Made by a program: the position numbers and the translations under genes. Under the pieces are notes generated by a model. It saw only the letters and a program-made list of their open reading frames with translations, searched no databases and had not been told where the DNA came from. Of a DNA stretch of 64,000 bases, positions 35,001-44,645 are shown piece after piece. Each line of letters begins with the position of its first letter. Position 1 is the stretch's first letter. This stretch comes from Blattamonas nauphoetae (Eukaryota > Preaxostyla > Oxymonadida): assembly GCA_033064195.1 (NCBI GenBank), contig JARBJD010000205.1:62001-126000 (forward strand). Direction: 5' to 3'.

Positions 35001-35847
35001 TTCCCCGATCTGCCTGTCTCTCGTTTGTATTCTGGGTACTCTTCTGAAAGCAAGAAGATCCGGTGCCGCTCCAAAATCTGTCGCCTCTCAAGCATTTTTC
35101 CAAGCGAGCGATGAATTGCTATGATCGGTGTTTTTGCGAGCCTAGTGCACTCAACGCGGGAAAAAGTGTCAATGCTTACAATTGGTCCTTTCTTCCATAT
35201 TGCAGCATCACAACAAGTATCTATGACAGAATCTGCGCTGAGTTCGAAAGCAAGTCCATATGTTCTTCTGGCTGAGGTGGGGCTTCCGGACGATCCGTTG
35301 GCGAGTGAGGAGATGCTGGCGATGGAGAGCTAGAACGAGAAAGTGTTTGGAGTTAGTGTGGGCGATCTGTGAGAGGAGAGAGTGGATTTGTTGATTCGGT
35401 TGTGTGTGTGATCGACTAGTTGAGAAGAATGTGGAACGAGAAGAATAGGACGAATCAGAAGCCAATTGAAGAGTTCGTCGAGCTGTGTGCATGTGACTTT
35501 GAATTGTGTGGAGAAGACAAATCGGTCACTTCCCTTGACTTTTCTTCACTCTTCTTCTCTTGTTAACTCCTGTTCTCAACACCATTCTCCTTTAGAATCA
35601 TGATTTCGGTTAAAAGACTCGAAAATCAGCAAAAGACAGGTCTTTGTGAGAATGAGGAAAATCGAGTTTGAAATTGAATGAGGAAAATCTCGAAACTCCT
35701 ATTTAAGAAAGTGATGTCAGTCAAAAAATGGGGACTGGGATCAATTGATCCCAGTTTTACCTGTTTTGATCCCACCACTCAAAAGCCTGCACATGGTTCC
35801 GGAACTTTCACTTGGAACTGTCTTTTTGCTTTTGGTTTGGCTGACAT
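32005..35847 (-). CDS. Protein kinase - coiled coil - SPRY fusion (B6), six exons, hAT in intron 1
   Basis: Exons in transcript order: 35793-35847, 33696-33991, 33467-33590, 33063-33385, 32408-32984 and 32005-32369. Exons 1-4 have exactly the lengths of those in B4 (55, 296, 124 and 323 nt). Coding length is 1740 nt, 579 aa. The kinase has KLGQGRFGSVYEV, LAMKVL, VYGDVKPSNILIG, a DFG motif and a C-lobe ending NPQSRLSSSELI. The coiled coil is shorter than in B4, and B4's middle domain is absent. The SPRY domain (VSKGIHRLSI, GQEWSAEADLEKRTLHFF) is split by the usual 38-nt intron. Intron 1 is 1801 nt because a hAT element (34105-35789) sits just inside its donor, with the GT preserved. The open frame suggests the gene may still work. 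An in-frame ATG at 35889 is a possible earlier start. Confidence 0.82.
34105..35789. mobile_element. Non-autonomous hAT-like element, 1685 bp, inside an intron of B6
   Basis: The ends are CAGGCTTCTGATTTGATCCC and, as reverse complement, CAGGCTTTTGAGTGGTGGGA. The duplication is cacatggt (34097-34104 and 35790-35797). The first ~80 bases and the last ~60 resemble those of the MITE at 4892-5411, but the interior differs. It has a GC-richer patch (34550-34850) and fragmentary open frames, for instance plus-strand 34880-35110, which may be captured host DNA. There is no transposase. Confidence 0.85.
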
Positions 35848-36049
35848 TATTTCGATCTTTCCGAATAAAGGCTTGATCGAGCGAACCATAATAGGTACTT
35901 CAAGCTCCAAAAATCGTTGTTGTTTTCCTTTTTTAGGTTTCCCGCAATTGGTCGGATATCTCCACTGGGTTTGTTTGTCCAATCTGCAGAAACATTCAAC
36001 GAATGATCTCCCCCATCGCTCAGACTCTCTCGCGACCATCATCGCTCTT

Positions 36050-36483
36050 TTAACGTTCCCCTTCGATTATCCAATTCTCAATCTCACCGTTTCTTTGCTC
36101 TTTTCCAACACGTGAAGCAGTTTCAGATCCGAGAAGTTGTAAAGTGTGAACGCATCCAGCCACTCCATCCATCTCGCAGCTGACCCAACCATCGATATTT
36201 CCAAGTTTCATGTTTTCGGATCGATTCTCCGTCCTCAGAATCTGGCTCCTTCCGATCCCTCCACCCGTCCAAATCGTTGAGAAAGGATCGGCTGACCATT
36301 CCAGCGAGATGCACACACTGTGTTTGTTGTTTTGTTGAATGCGACGAGAGGGTGCTTGTCTTTGTTGCCACTCCCCTCCATTCCGAGTGTCACTGCCTCG
36401 TTGAGAGATGCACACGAATCATTGGGAACTATGGACATCTCCCACTTTGGTGAATGGTTGGTCGCTCGAAGACATCCCCTCAT
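36050..36483 (-). pseudogene. Fragment C2, paralogue of C1, upstream of kinase gene B6
   Basis: Two overlapping minus-strand frames together cover the text seen at 11358-11790: RATNHSPKWEMS, GNKDKHPLVAFNKTTN in one frame, then SLEWSADPFSTIWTGGGIG, RSQILRTENRSENMKLGNID and WIIEGER-stop in the other. A frame change near 36330 separates them. I found no plausible intron there. It is unrecognised. It ends close to the insertion site of MULE 2 (36511). Confidence 0.5.
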
Positions 36484-37081
36484 TTCACATACCCATTAGC
36501 TCGATAGGAAGGGAACGACTATATCTCATCAAGCATTCCGTCTATATCTCATCAAGTTTTGATCAAACCTTTACTATGTCCCTTAATAGTCTTTTATCAT
36601 ATTCTCAATTCACTCTTTTTCACACTCACCACATCATTCTTGTTTTCATCTCAGTCTATTTCTCTCTATTTCGGATATTTTTGGGGCAAAGCATTTCATT
36701 CTGTTGTTTCAAATAAATGATGTCGATCAAGCCATTGCTCGTTTCTTCCCATCTTCAGGGAGTGACTACAGCTGGACTCATCGAAGTGATATCTGTGTTA
36801 TTGGAACCGTTGTCGAGAAAAAGTTGAGTACCATTGGTGAAATCGATATCAACACTCTTCAGCCTTCTCTTCATGTATCTCTTCCTCTCCATCTCCTTCA
36901 TTATCTCCAGAATCTTCAAACTTTTCATCTGGACACTCTGTTTCGATTTCGAATGGGATTCAATCCACGTGTGTGTTGTCTTTCTTCTCGCACGTCGTTT
37001 TTTGAATTTGTCTCACAAATCAATCGGCTGCTCGTAGTCAGTGAAAGATAAGCTCTCCCGCACCTGCGTGATTGTGATGTC

Positions 37082-37822
37082 ATGATTTTTTGGAAGTTAG
37101 ACTTTGTTTCAAGTGTTTACGAACACGCGATCCAACAGTTCCCATCATCCACCTCACTCATCATGATATCCGCTCTTTTAGAAGCATCCTTCAAGAAAAA
37201 CTATCTGAAAGCCCAAAAATTGATTCAACAAGCGACAATCGGATATCCGCACTTTTTCAATCAATGGACGATCTTTTCGATTGAAAAGGAGCTGGATGAC
37301 ATGGTTGAGGCAGAACGGATGAAAATGAATGATGATTTCATGCAAGGACTTGGGATGAACGATGGTGACAAAGGAGGAGGAACAGCTGGTGCACAAGCGA
37401 AGTTGGAGACGACGAAGATGATTTTACTTGCAGTTCTGAACTTGTTGGACCAACCATCGTATTCTGTTGACCGACTGCACCGTCTTGCGCTGTTGGCAGC
37501 TCGAAAAGCGAAGGAAACGTTCGAATACATCAAAAAACAGCTTCTGAATGATGACACGGCGAAAGACGGACTGGACTCGATAATCACGAAACTGGAAAAG
37601 AAAGCGACAGCAAAGAAAGCAATCGAACATCAATCACTTTTTGTTGGAGAAGAGAACGAAAGACTGCTTCAGTTCGAAGTGTCGGCGAAGACAGTTCACT
37701 CAACGACGAAACAATTTCAAATATTGAAGCATACGTCGCAGATGTCGGCAGTGGTGCTTACACACGACTTGTTTGAGCATCTGGCAGCCCCGACGCTGGT
37801 GGGATGGTGGGAATACATTTAA
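37082..37822 (+). CDS. Captured TPR-like gene fragment in MULE 2
   Basis: A 246-aa open frame. The text SVYEHAIQQFPSSTSLIMIS, KNYLKAQKLIQQATIGYPHF and FNQWTIFSIEKELDD has the helical-pair periodicity of tetratricopeptide arrays. It recalls the TmcB-like TPR proteins of other protists; that recall is from memory. A long helical C-terminal part follows (RLHRLALLAARKAKETFEYI). Neither end is a natural domain boundary, and the frame lies wholly between the MULE's inverted repeats. I read it as a captured exon group whose expression is unknown. Confidence 0.5.
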   Translation: MIFWKLDFVSSVYEHAIQQFPSSTSLIMISALLEASFKKNYLKAQKLIQQATIGYPHFFNQWTIFSIEKELDDMVEAERMKMNDDFMQGLGMNDGDKGGGTAGAQAKLETTKMILLAVLNLLDQPSYSVDRLHRLALLAARKAKETFEYIKKQLLNDDTAKDGLDSIITKLEKKATAKKAIEHQSLFVGEENERLLQFEVSAKTVHSTTKQFQILKHTSQMSAVVLTHDLFEHLAAPTLVGWWEYI

Positions 37823-37879
37823 GACTTGGATGCGATCCTGTAGAACACGAAGACAGCTCTGTTTCGCAGTCTGGACTCG

Positions 37880-38281
37880 CTCAGTCTGTGGTCAGCGAGC
37901 GACAAAAGCGCGTTCAAGAAGGAAGAGGGCTTCACTGTGATGTTCCCCAATCTGTCGCCTGCGTCACCCTTCTCGTCGACAACCGAGTTCCATGGGCTGC
38001 TGGACACGATCGGAGACATAACATACGCAATCTCCGCATCGTCGTCGCTGCTGGCGAGTCCGACTGTCTTCACAGACGCCGACGAACACGAATCGCTATT
38101 GCGGGAGATTGGGTATCTGATGACGTCGGGGCTGCTGTGCGTGGTTGAGCCGATCAAGATTGGATTGTCAGAGATTCTGGGGAGGCACGAGAGGAATGTG
38201 GAAGTGACGTTTCTGACGATGATTGTGGTGCTGGTTGTGTTGGAGGTGTTGGTTGTGGTTGTGTACGGGTTCATTTGGTAG
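37880..38281 (+). pseudogene. Captured membrane-protein fragment in MULE 2
   Basis: The plus-strand text FTVMFPNLSPASPFSSTTEF, LLREIGYLMTSGLLCVVEP ends in a hydrophobic segment (FLTMIVVLVVLEVLVVVVYG) and a stop. It follows the TPR-like frame in a different frame. A further fragment at 38339-38686 (LFLTNPPNDSESPDM, SLESLIKVCDTPSETK) may belong to the same source gene. Unrecognised. Confidence 0.4.
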
Positions 38282-39221
38282 AAGCTGTCTCGAATGAAGA
38301 AGGGGCGATGATCATTCTCGGCCTGATCCTGATAGAGAATGAGACGGAAGGGGAAGATGGACGAAGATGAGGCAGCGGGGAAGCAAACGACGTCGCTCTT
38401 CCTGACGAACCCGCCGAACGACTCGGAATCGCCAGACATGGTCACACAGACGAGCTTGGAGTCGCTGATCAAGGTGTGCGACACGCCATCGGAGACAAAG
38501 CCACGAAGGATGGTGCTGGAGCTGGTGGACGAGCGAGCCAGATCGGATTCCAGGATGGATGGGTACATTTGTGGGGCTGGACAACGTGCTGGTGTGGCTG
38601 GTGTCGAACACAGAACAGCTGATCACTCTGCCAGCAGCGGAACTGACGCCGAACATGCACGCAACATGAACGACATGCTGTGCTGAGCCCGAAACGAGTA
38701 CTCAGATGACGATCACCCGCATTCTGAAGACGCTGTTCTCGTGTTGATCGACATCTTTTATTTGAAACAGTAGAATGAAGTGCTTTGCACCAAAAATATC
38801 CGAAATAGAGAGAAATAGACTGAGATGAAAACAAGAATGATGTGGTGAGTGTGAAAAAGAGTGAATTGAGAGTATGATAAAAGACTATTAAGGGACATAG
38901 TAAAGGTCTGATCAAAACTTGATGAGATATAGACGGAATGCTTGATGAGATATAGTCGGCCCCCGATAGGAAAGTGTGTCTGTTGGTTCAGAAATTGTCA
39001 ATAATGTTAAAGAACACACGTTCCACTTTTCCAAGTTGCTGGTTGTCCCGAATTCGGTAATGGTCATCCACAACTCCAACAATCATCGACACCTGATGGC
39101 CGTGGCTCCGAAAGACACTGGAGACAGAAAATGAAGGAACAAAGGAGAGGCCAACGATTTAGCTATTCCCTGTTGTGGAGAGTGCAAGAAAAGACAGATA
39201 TGAGAGAAAAAGCGAACAAAA

Positions 39222-39986
39222 TCAGACTTGCGTCACGGTGTGATCAACCACGACGGTCGACCATTTATAATCCCCCACACGCTTCGAGCATCGATTCGCC
39301 AGTTCCGTGATCGGGAGCGAACCATATGCAAACTTGATCTCAACAGCGGCGCGGCGGGGCTCCTCGTCGTAAACAGTCAGCGAGGGGAGGACGACAGGCT
39401 CAAAGCGGTTCCGACGGTGTGGGGACGATGGGGAATGGCGCGACCGTGTCGATGTGTTGATTCCCTTGATGCTCCTCATCGTCTGCTCCAGCTGGAATTG
39501 CACGTCGTTGAACGGGCCTTGTTCGATCTCGCTTTCCTCTTCTTCTGAGTCGTCATTAATCATGTCCCATTCATTCGCCACCCCATTTCGGTGTCTCTTT
39601 CGGCGTCGATGCGACGAGGACGACACATCGTGCATGTATCTCGCCATCACCCCGCCAGCTGCCTCCCCCACAAGATTGTCCTCCCCATGCGCCAGCTGAT
39701 CGAGTGGCCCTTTCAGCTGGATCATCTCTTCCTTCTTCACCTTCATTCGGAAGAGACCGGAGATACATCCAATCGCTTCGACGAGCGTCTCGGGGGGATT
39801 TTCTTTGAGGCGCAGCTCGCCGTCCAGGATGTCAACAAAGCCTTTGGCGAGAGCTGCTTCACGGAGGGTCTTGCCTGCGACGGTAGACGAGGTGGAAATG
39901 ATTCTGGGAGGGAGATCAGGCGGTGAGGGAGATGTGATGGGTGTGGAGAGGATATGGATGGACAAACTTTCCTGCACGTAATGCAC
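39222..39986 (-). CDS. Gene D: unrecognised helical protein with an Arg/Ser-rich linker
   Basis: The minus-strand frame is open over 254 codons. The first part (REAALAKGFVDILDG, ETLVEAIGCISGLFRMKVKK, GPLDQLAHGEDNLVG) reads like ARM/HEAT-type helices. It is followed by a His/Arg/Ser-rich linker (SSSSHRRRKRHRNG), an acidic patch and a C-terminal region. The frame begins on a GTG, so the true start is upstream. A GTTTGT...CCCTCCCAG pair near 39910-39975 would make a good short intron, joining an unseen upstream exon. Just after the stop another GT...CCAG pair (39130-39230) could join a further exon. A ~400-bp piece of this gene is duplicated at 31333-31745. Confidence 0.55.
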   Translation of the reverse strand: MHYVQESLSIHILSTPITSPSPPDLPPRIISTSSTVAGKTLREAALAKGFVDILDGELRLKENPPETLVEAIGCISGLFRMKVKKEEMIQLKGPLDQLAHGEDNLVGEAAGGVMARYMHDVSSSSHRRRKRHRNGVANEWDMINDDSEEEESEIEQGPFNDVQFQLEQTMRSIKGINTSTRSRHSPSSPHRRNRFEPVVLPSLTVYDEEPRRAAVEIKFAYGSLPITELANRCSKRVGDYKWSTVVVDHTVTQV

Positions 39987-40688
39987 TTCGATTTAATTGA
40001 TCGTTGCTTGGCTAGAAAATTAAAGAGATGGAATAGCACAGGATAATCAATGATGGAAAATTAAAATTTGAAAAAAGGATGGATGTGTCTCTGGTTCGAG
40101 ACATTACCAAGGAAGAAACTCTCCCAAAATGAGCATACTGTCATCATCTCCAGCAGATTGCCCATGATCTGCTGGCAGGATGTTTCTGTGTCATTTGAGA
40201 GGAGTGTCGAACTCAAGATCGCCAGGAGTTGGTTGCAGGAGAGCTATACAGTTGAAAGAGATAGAACGGGTAATACATAAAGAGCTTTATCAAATCCTTC
40301 GGTAAGGACGCTTATAAGAGCCTCCAGGATGCCTTGCTCCAAAAGTTTGGGTGCGATATTCGCATCTGAGAAGAAAAAATGGAAATTCGAAGGAGAATAC
40401 AACGAAGAAGGAGAATAGTAAGGCTTTCAATGGCTTTCTGTTTCACATTTCATCACACCACAACACTGGAAACGCCTTTCACAAAGAAATTGTCATCTTG
40501 TCTAAATCTGTAATTCCAACGCGGTTTCCGCGAAATGGCCCGTTCATTTCAGATAAAAATCTGATTCTCCGACTTCTTGAGGTAGTTGATTCGAAAGTCG
40601 AATGGTTTCTAATGACTCACCCCTTTATTCATTATTTCAACGTTGGATCTGGAATCAATTCTTCCTAAACCAGTCACAAACCGAATCG
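39987..40688. other. Intergenic region between divergent genes
   Basis: Gene D runs left and the receptor runs right, so the promoters of both should lie here. The plus-strand ORF at 40351-40668 (105 aa, Asn/Lys-rich start) has no recognisable motif and I do not support it as a gene. There are no repeats. Confidence 0.35.
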
Positions 40689-40871
40689 ATGACGCTTGTT
40701 GTCTCTGTATTCACTTCACTCATAGCTCTTGACTCGGATTACTCTCTACTCTCCACGAGATGCGCAGAAATATGGACACTTTTGATCGAATTCACCGAAA
40801 TTTTGACACCTGTCATTTTCACCGAAATATGGACACCTAAATTGGTTTTCAAAACCGAGATTTGGACACCA

Positions 40872-40915
40872 CCGATCAATTGACACCTCCGGGCCCGGAG
40901 GTGTCAATTGATCGG
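40872..40915. repeat. Perfect 44-bp palindrome in the left end of MULE 3
   Basis: The stretch reads identically on both strands; its centre is ctccgggcccggag and its arms end in ccgatcaattgacac. The same palindrome lies at 42713-42756 in the other end. It could form a cruciform or a tight hairpin near each terminus. Confidence 0.95.
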
Positions 40916-41398
40916 TTTAGCGAATGACAGAAAAAGGTACGAGCAAAAAGAGAAATGTCAAAATTCTACACAAAAAGAGGGCACAAGACGAATTTCGATT
41001 AGATTGCGAGGGGAAGACGATGTTCAACAGAACGAATGAGATCGTCAAAGAGTCGAGAATTTATGGTCTAAAACGAGGAGAGATGGTAAAAACAAGAGGA
41101 AATTCATACCAGAGAGTCCGGAGCCGGTTCAGAGTCGAGGCAACTGCCTCGCCCGCGCTGCCTAGCGACGAGCAAGTGTTGGATGGGAAGGAGGTCGAGT
41201 GTGGGACGAGAGCAAAAGCTGCACTGTCGATTCTGTCGAATGGCTTGACTCTTCGGTACAGACTGGTTTTGAAAGAGACGTCGTACATTCCAGAAGTGTG
41301 CTTCCCAAATCGCCCTTTTTTGTTTCTGCTTCACTTCTCACTGTTTCGTTCATTTCATTCTCATTCTCTCCTCTCATCTCCCCTCGTCTCTTCGTCAG

Positions 41399-42100
41399 AT
41401 GGTTGTTGATCTGAACCTCGTTCCTTCTGTCCGCGTTGTGCTCGAAGCCGCTCTCCAACACCACCCTCCTCCCCCCACGCCCTCTCCGCCTACCACTCGC
41501 CCGTCCTCCACACAGACCTCACCCGAAGTGGCACGGCTGCTGGAACAGTGCTGGAAGACACTGGCTGATTGTGTGACGGCTCGGACGATCGACCTGTCGA
41601 TTGTGGTGGAGTCGACGTTCGCAGATGTGGGGGAGCTTGTGGAGATGGCAATGAGGACGAGCAAGGTGGCGAAAGCGGGGGAAGTGAGGGAGCACGTGCG
41701 GATGTTGGGGAATCTTGTTGCGCGGCGTCCGTTACACCGACTGGACATGATGAAGGGGCAGATCGTGTCGTCGCTCGTGGCATCGCTGGACCTGCCTCGG
41801 ATTGGACTGTCACAGCCAGCCGTGCATCAGCACATGCTGCGCCTGATCTTCCACCTCCTTCGGACTGCGCGAAAAATGTCGCAGGAAGACGAGAACGAAC
41901 TCAAATCACTTCGCATGGCCAACGTCTTCGCTCCTGCGTTCCCGTTCCTCTCGTTCGTTGTGCGCCACGAATCGGTGCTTGGGTCGGCGGGGTCTGATCG
42001 GGCACAGCTGGAAAAGCGCGTATCGTCGCTGTACCGATTTGTAGTTCGTGCGTGGCACTTGGAAGGGCAAGCGGACGATTTGGTTGAAAGTGGGCACTAA
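41399..42100 (+). CDS. Captured helical-repeat gene fragment in MULE 3
   Basis: A 233-aa open frame beginning MVVDLNLVPSVRVVLEAAL, with a Pro-rich loop, then helices (EVARLLEQCWKTLADCV, LVEMAMRTSKVAKAGEV, HQHMLRLIFHLLRTARK). It resembles ARM/HEAT-type solenoid text. It is GC-richer than the surrounding DNA. The upstream 240 bases inside the element also show protein-like text but no clear exon. I do not recognise the source gene. Confidence 0.5.
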   Translation: MVVDLNLVPSVRVVLEAALQHHPPPPTPSPPTTRPSSTQTSPEVARLLEQCWKTLADCVTARTIDLSIVVESTFADVGELVEMAMRTSKVAKAGEVREHVRMLGNLVARRPLHRLDMMKGQIVSSLVASLDLPRIGLSQPAVHQHMLRLIFHLLRTARKMSQEDENELKSLRMANVFAPAFPFLSFVVRHESVLGSAGSDRAQLEKRVSSLYRFVVRAWHLEGQADDLVESGH

Positions 42101-42109
42101 GAATGGGAA

Positions 42110-42499
42110 GTGGAGTGGCTGACAAACATGGAACACGACAGAACACTGGCGAAGCGATTGTTGGTGCTGGACAAAGGAGAACGACGAACTCGAAAGACTT
42201 CGCCAAAGAAGTGGGGACACAGGCAGCGAAAAGCAAGAAAAGCGGACTGGGACGATGGATTCGAACTTCGGAGGGTCGGGGGAGTGGAAGGGAACGAAGC
42301 AGGACTGTTGTCGATTTTGGATGAGTTTGGAAAGCGATATGGTCTGAATGTGTTGGAACGGGATCCCGATGCGGATGACGAGGAAGGCGATGTGTGTGAG
42401 ATCGACACAGAACAAGTGGAGTCGGGAGTGGAAGCCGAAATTGACGATCTCATTTGGGTTGTTGCAGAAGCGACGATGAGGCAGTTGCCTCGACTCTGA
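42110..42499 (+). CDS. Second captured fragment in MULE 3, running into the inverted repeat
   Basis: A frame different from the preceding ORF: VEWLTNMEHDRTLAKRLLVL, a basic stretch (GHRQRKARKADWD), LLSILDEFGKRYGLNVLERD, then an acidic tail. It starts on GTG and stops in the right inverted repeat, so both ends are artificial. The 9-base gap to the preceding ORF gives no credible intron, so this is either a second captured piece or the same gene after a frameshift. Confidence 0.4.
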   Translation: MEWLTNMEHDRTLAKRLLVLDKGERRTRKTSPKKWGHRQRKARKADWDDGFELRRVGGVEGNEAGLLSILDEFGKRYGLNVLERDPDADDEEGDVCEIDTEQVESGVEAEIDDLIWVVAEATMRQLPRL

Positions 42500-42712
42500 A
42501 CCGGCTCCGGACTCTCTGGTATGAATTTCCTCTTGTTTTTACCATCTCTCCTCGTTTTAGACCATAAATTCTCGACTCTTTGACGATCTCATTCGTTCTG
42601 TTGAACATCGTCTTCCCCTCGCAATCTAATCGAAATTCGTCTTGTGCCCTCTTTTTGTGTAGAATTTTGACATTTCTCTTTTTGCTCGTACCTTTTTCTG
42701 TCATTCGCTAAA

Positions 42713-42756
42713 CCGATCAATTGACACCTCCGGGCCCGGAGGTGTCAATTGATCGG
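42713..42756. repeat. Perfect 44-bp palindrome in the right end of MULE 3
   Basis: The mirror copy of 40872-40915, inside the right inverted repeat. Confidence 0.95.
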
Positions 42757-43026
42757 TGGTGTCCAAATCTCGGTTTTGAAAACCAATTTAGGTGTCCATA
42801 TTTCGGTGAAAATGACAGGTGTCAAAATTTCGGTGAATTCGATCAAAAGTGTCCAAAAATCTGTGCCCCTCACTCTCCACCTCATCTAAAGAACCTCCAA
42901 CCCCAACCGCCGCAACCAATTTCGTGGTTGACCCATCAATCTCCGTTGGTGAAGTCTGTCTTGACACATTTCGTGACGGAGTCGGTATTTATCTCTATGG
43001 CTGGTCTCTTTTAGGCGTAGCTTGTA

Positions 43027-44645
43027 CAGTCAGTCGGACTGTTGAGTAATTTGTAACCGGTCATGTCATTGTCGAAACTGTAGAATTCTTGTTTTCTTCG
43101 AAAATGAAAAAAGTACCAGACCTTAGTCAGTCTCGTGTATCACACTTCCACATCCTGTCAAAATTGATGGTCAGCTTTCCTAGAAACGATTCATTCACGT
43201 ATGCTGATCAGATTGTTCGACTGTCGTGGTCATCGAATGCTGACGGGATAAAGAAACTAATCGAACTGGAAAAAACTTCGATACATGGAACGATCCCAAG
43301 ACAACTCATCGCAGATATAGTGGGTTGTACACCATCGCAAGTCTCCCAAATTCGACACGGCTCTTACTACGTTCCAGTAGAGGAAAAGAAAAACAGCATA
43401 CTATCACGAAAGCAGAAAGAAGAATTACTAAATTTGATCAAGGAGGACAGTTTGAGAGGCCAGCCATGGATCCCATCTCAAATATTTGATTGGGTTTCCG
43501 AAAAAACCAATCGAACGGACATCAACCGAACTTTCCCATATGACTTTGTTCGGTTGAATTCGAAGGAGATCGCTCTTCATTCCACTGCTCCGATGACTTC
43601 TTCAAGAACGGCTGTAAGAATTCAAGACATCGACGAATATATGACACACCTCGAATCACTCATCAAAACGGTTCATCCACTTCTGTTCATCAACGCCGAT
43701 GAGGTCGGCTATCAGCCTAAACAAGACTCGATTGGTCATTGCGTGGTTGGTGCTGTCGAACTTTCTGCGAAACCTCTTCATTTTCCAGTTCCGCAAACTG
43801 TCCCCGTTTCTCTGCGATGGCCGCGATCTCCCTTCATGGAAAAGCACTCCCCCTTCACTGTGTGTTGCGTGCTCCCATGGACGAGAAGGACTTAGAAAAG
43901 ATGGGAATAATGGATGAGGACCAAATGGTGGTTGAGGAAAATGAGAAAGGAGGATTTACACAGGAGAAATTTGATAGTTGGTTGGAGAATGTTCTCCTTG
44001 ACTACGTGACCGAACAGCGAACCATACTACGAAAGCCGAAAGCACCAGCTGTTCTCCTTGTGGACAACTCCAGTGTCCATCTTGGAGAAGCGGCTGAGCT
44101 GACTCTCTCAAATGCTGGTATCGCCCTCTACACTCCCACCGAATGCCACGCACTATCTACAGCCACTAGACTGCGTGACATTCGGTATCATGAAACGACA
44201 ACTCTCACGTCTCAAATACGACGACAACTCGTCATCAATTGGTCGTTGTCTTCAGCAATTCTTGAGTGCATTTCAGTCAGCCACCACAGGAGAGAACATC
44301 AGAGCAGCTTTTCAGCGAGCGGGTCTGGAGGTCTTCTATGGGAATGATGGAGAACAATGCCGAGTGTCTCAATCCCGTTTTGAGGTGATTAAGGAAAACG
44401 TAAGATCGGACAACAAGGCCTGGGAGAGTCGAGCAAAGGAAGCAAAAGTACCTCTCAAACAAAAGAAGTTTGGTCTCCAGAACCACGAAGCCCCCTTCTA
44501 ATACACTCTTTCCATTCATGAAACTTTCTCACAACTTCACGACTCTTTCAGTTTCTTTGTTTTTGTAAAACCGAGAAATCATACAAGAATGAAGAATGGG
44601 ACTCGATTACGAGAGTTACAAATTACTCAACAGTCCGACCGACTG
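43027..44645 (+). mobile_element. Pogo-like DNA transposon 3, inside the receptor gene
   Basis: TA flanks (43025-43026 and 44646-44647). The inverted repeats begin CAGTCAGTCGGACTGTTGAG on the left and CAGTCGGTCGGACTGTTGAG on the right. The length is 1619 bp. It belongs to the same subfamily as the element at 47849-49473 (ends CAGTCAGTCAGACTG). Confidence 0.92.
43089..44501 (+). pseudogene. Pogo-type transposase 3, frameshifted
   Basis: The gene aligns with the intact 472-aa transposase at 47996-49414 over its whole length but changes frame twice: near 43800 (just after IPQTVP) and near 44135 (just after AGIALYT). Catalytic text is still visible in pieces: FINADEVGYQ, VLLVDNSSVHLGEA, YLQPLDCVTFGIMKRQ. 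The N-terminal helix-turn-helix reads LIADIVGCTPSQVSQIRHG. The host gene around it is otherwise open, so this copy either decayed after insertion or was mobilised in trans. Confidence 0.88.

Larger units (their letters stand above)
36511..38963. mobile_element. MULE-like non-autonomous element 2, 2.45 kb
   Basis: Inverted repeats of ~219 bp (about 36511-36730 and 38745-38963) begin gggaacgactatatctcatc on the left and, as reverse complement, ggggccgactatatctcatc on the right. The 9-bp duplication is cgataggaa (36502-36510 and 38964-38972). Nine bases and long inverted ends are typical of Mutator-like elements. The interior carries pieces of host genes and no transposase, like a Pack-MULE. Confidence 0.85.
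40757..42871. mobile_element. MULE-like non-autonomous element 3, 2.1 kb
   Basis: Inverted repeats of 394 bp (40757-41150 and 42478-42871), almost identical inwards but with several differences in the outermost ~25 bases. They begin GAGATGCGCAGAAATATGG on the left and, as reverse complement, GAGGGGCACAGATTTTTGG on the right. The 9-bp duplication is actctccac (40748-40756 and 42872-42880). The GAG-type ends, long inverted repeats and 9-bp duplication are Mutator-like. Each repeat holds a perfect 44-bp palindrome. The interior carries two open frames that look captured. It interrupts the receptor gene ~23 codons after its start. Confidence 0.9.

Noticed and set aside
36320-36345. A 25-nt GT-AG intron joining the two halves of fragment C2
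   Set aside because: GTGTGC...TCAG fits at both C1 and C2, but removing it does not connect the two paralogous frames.
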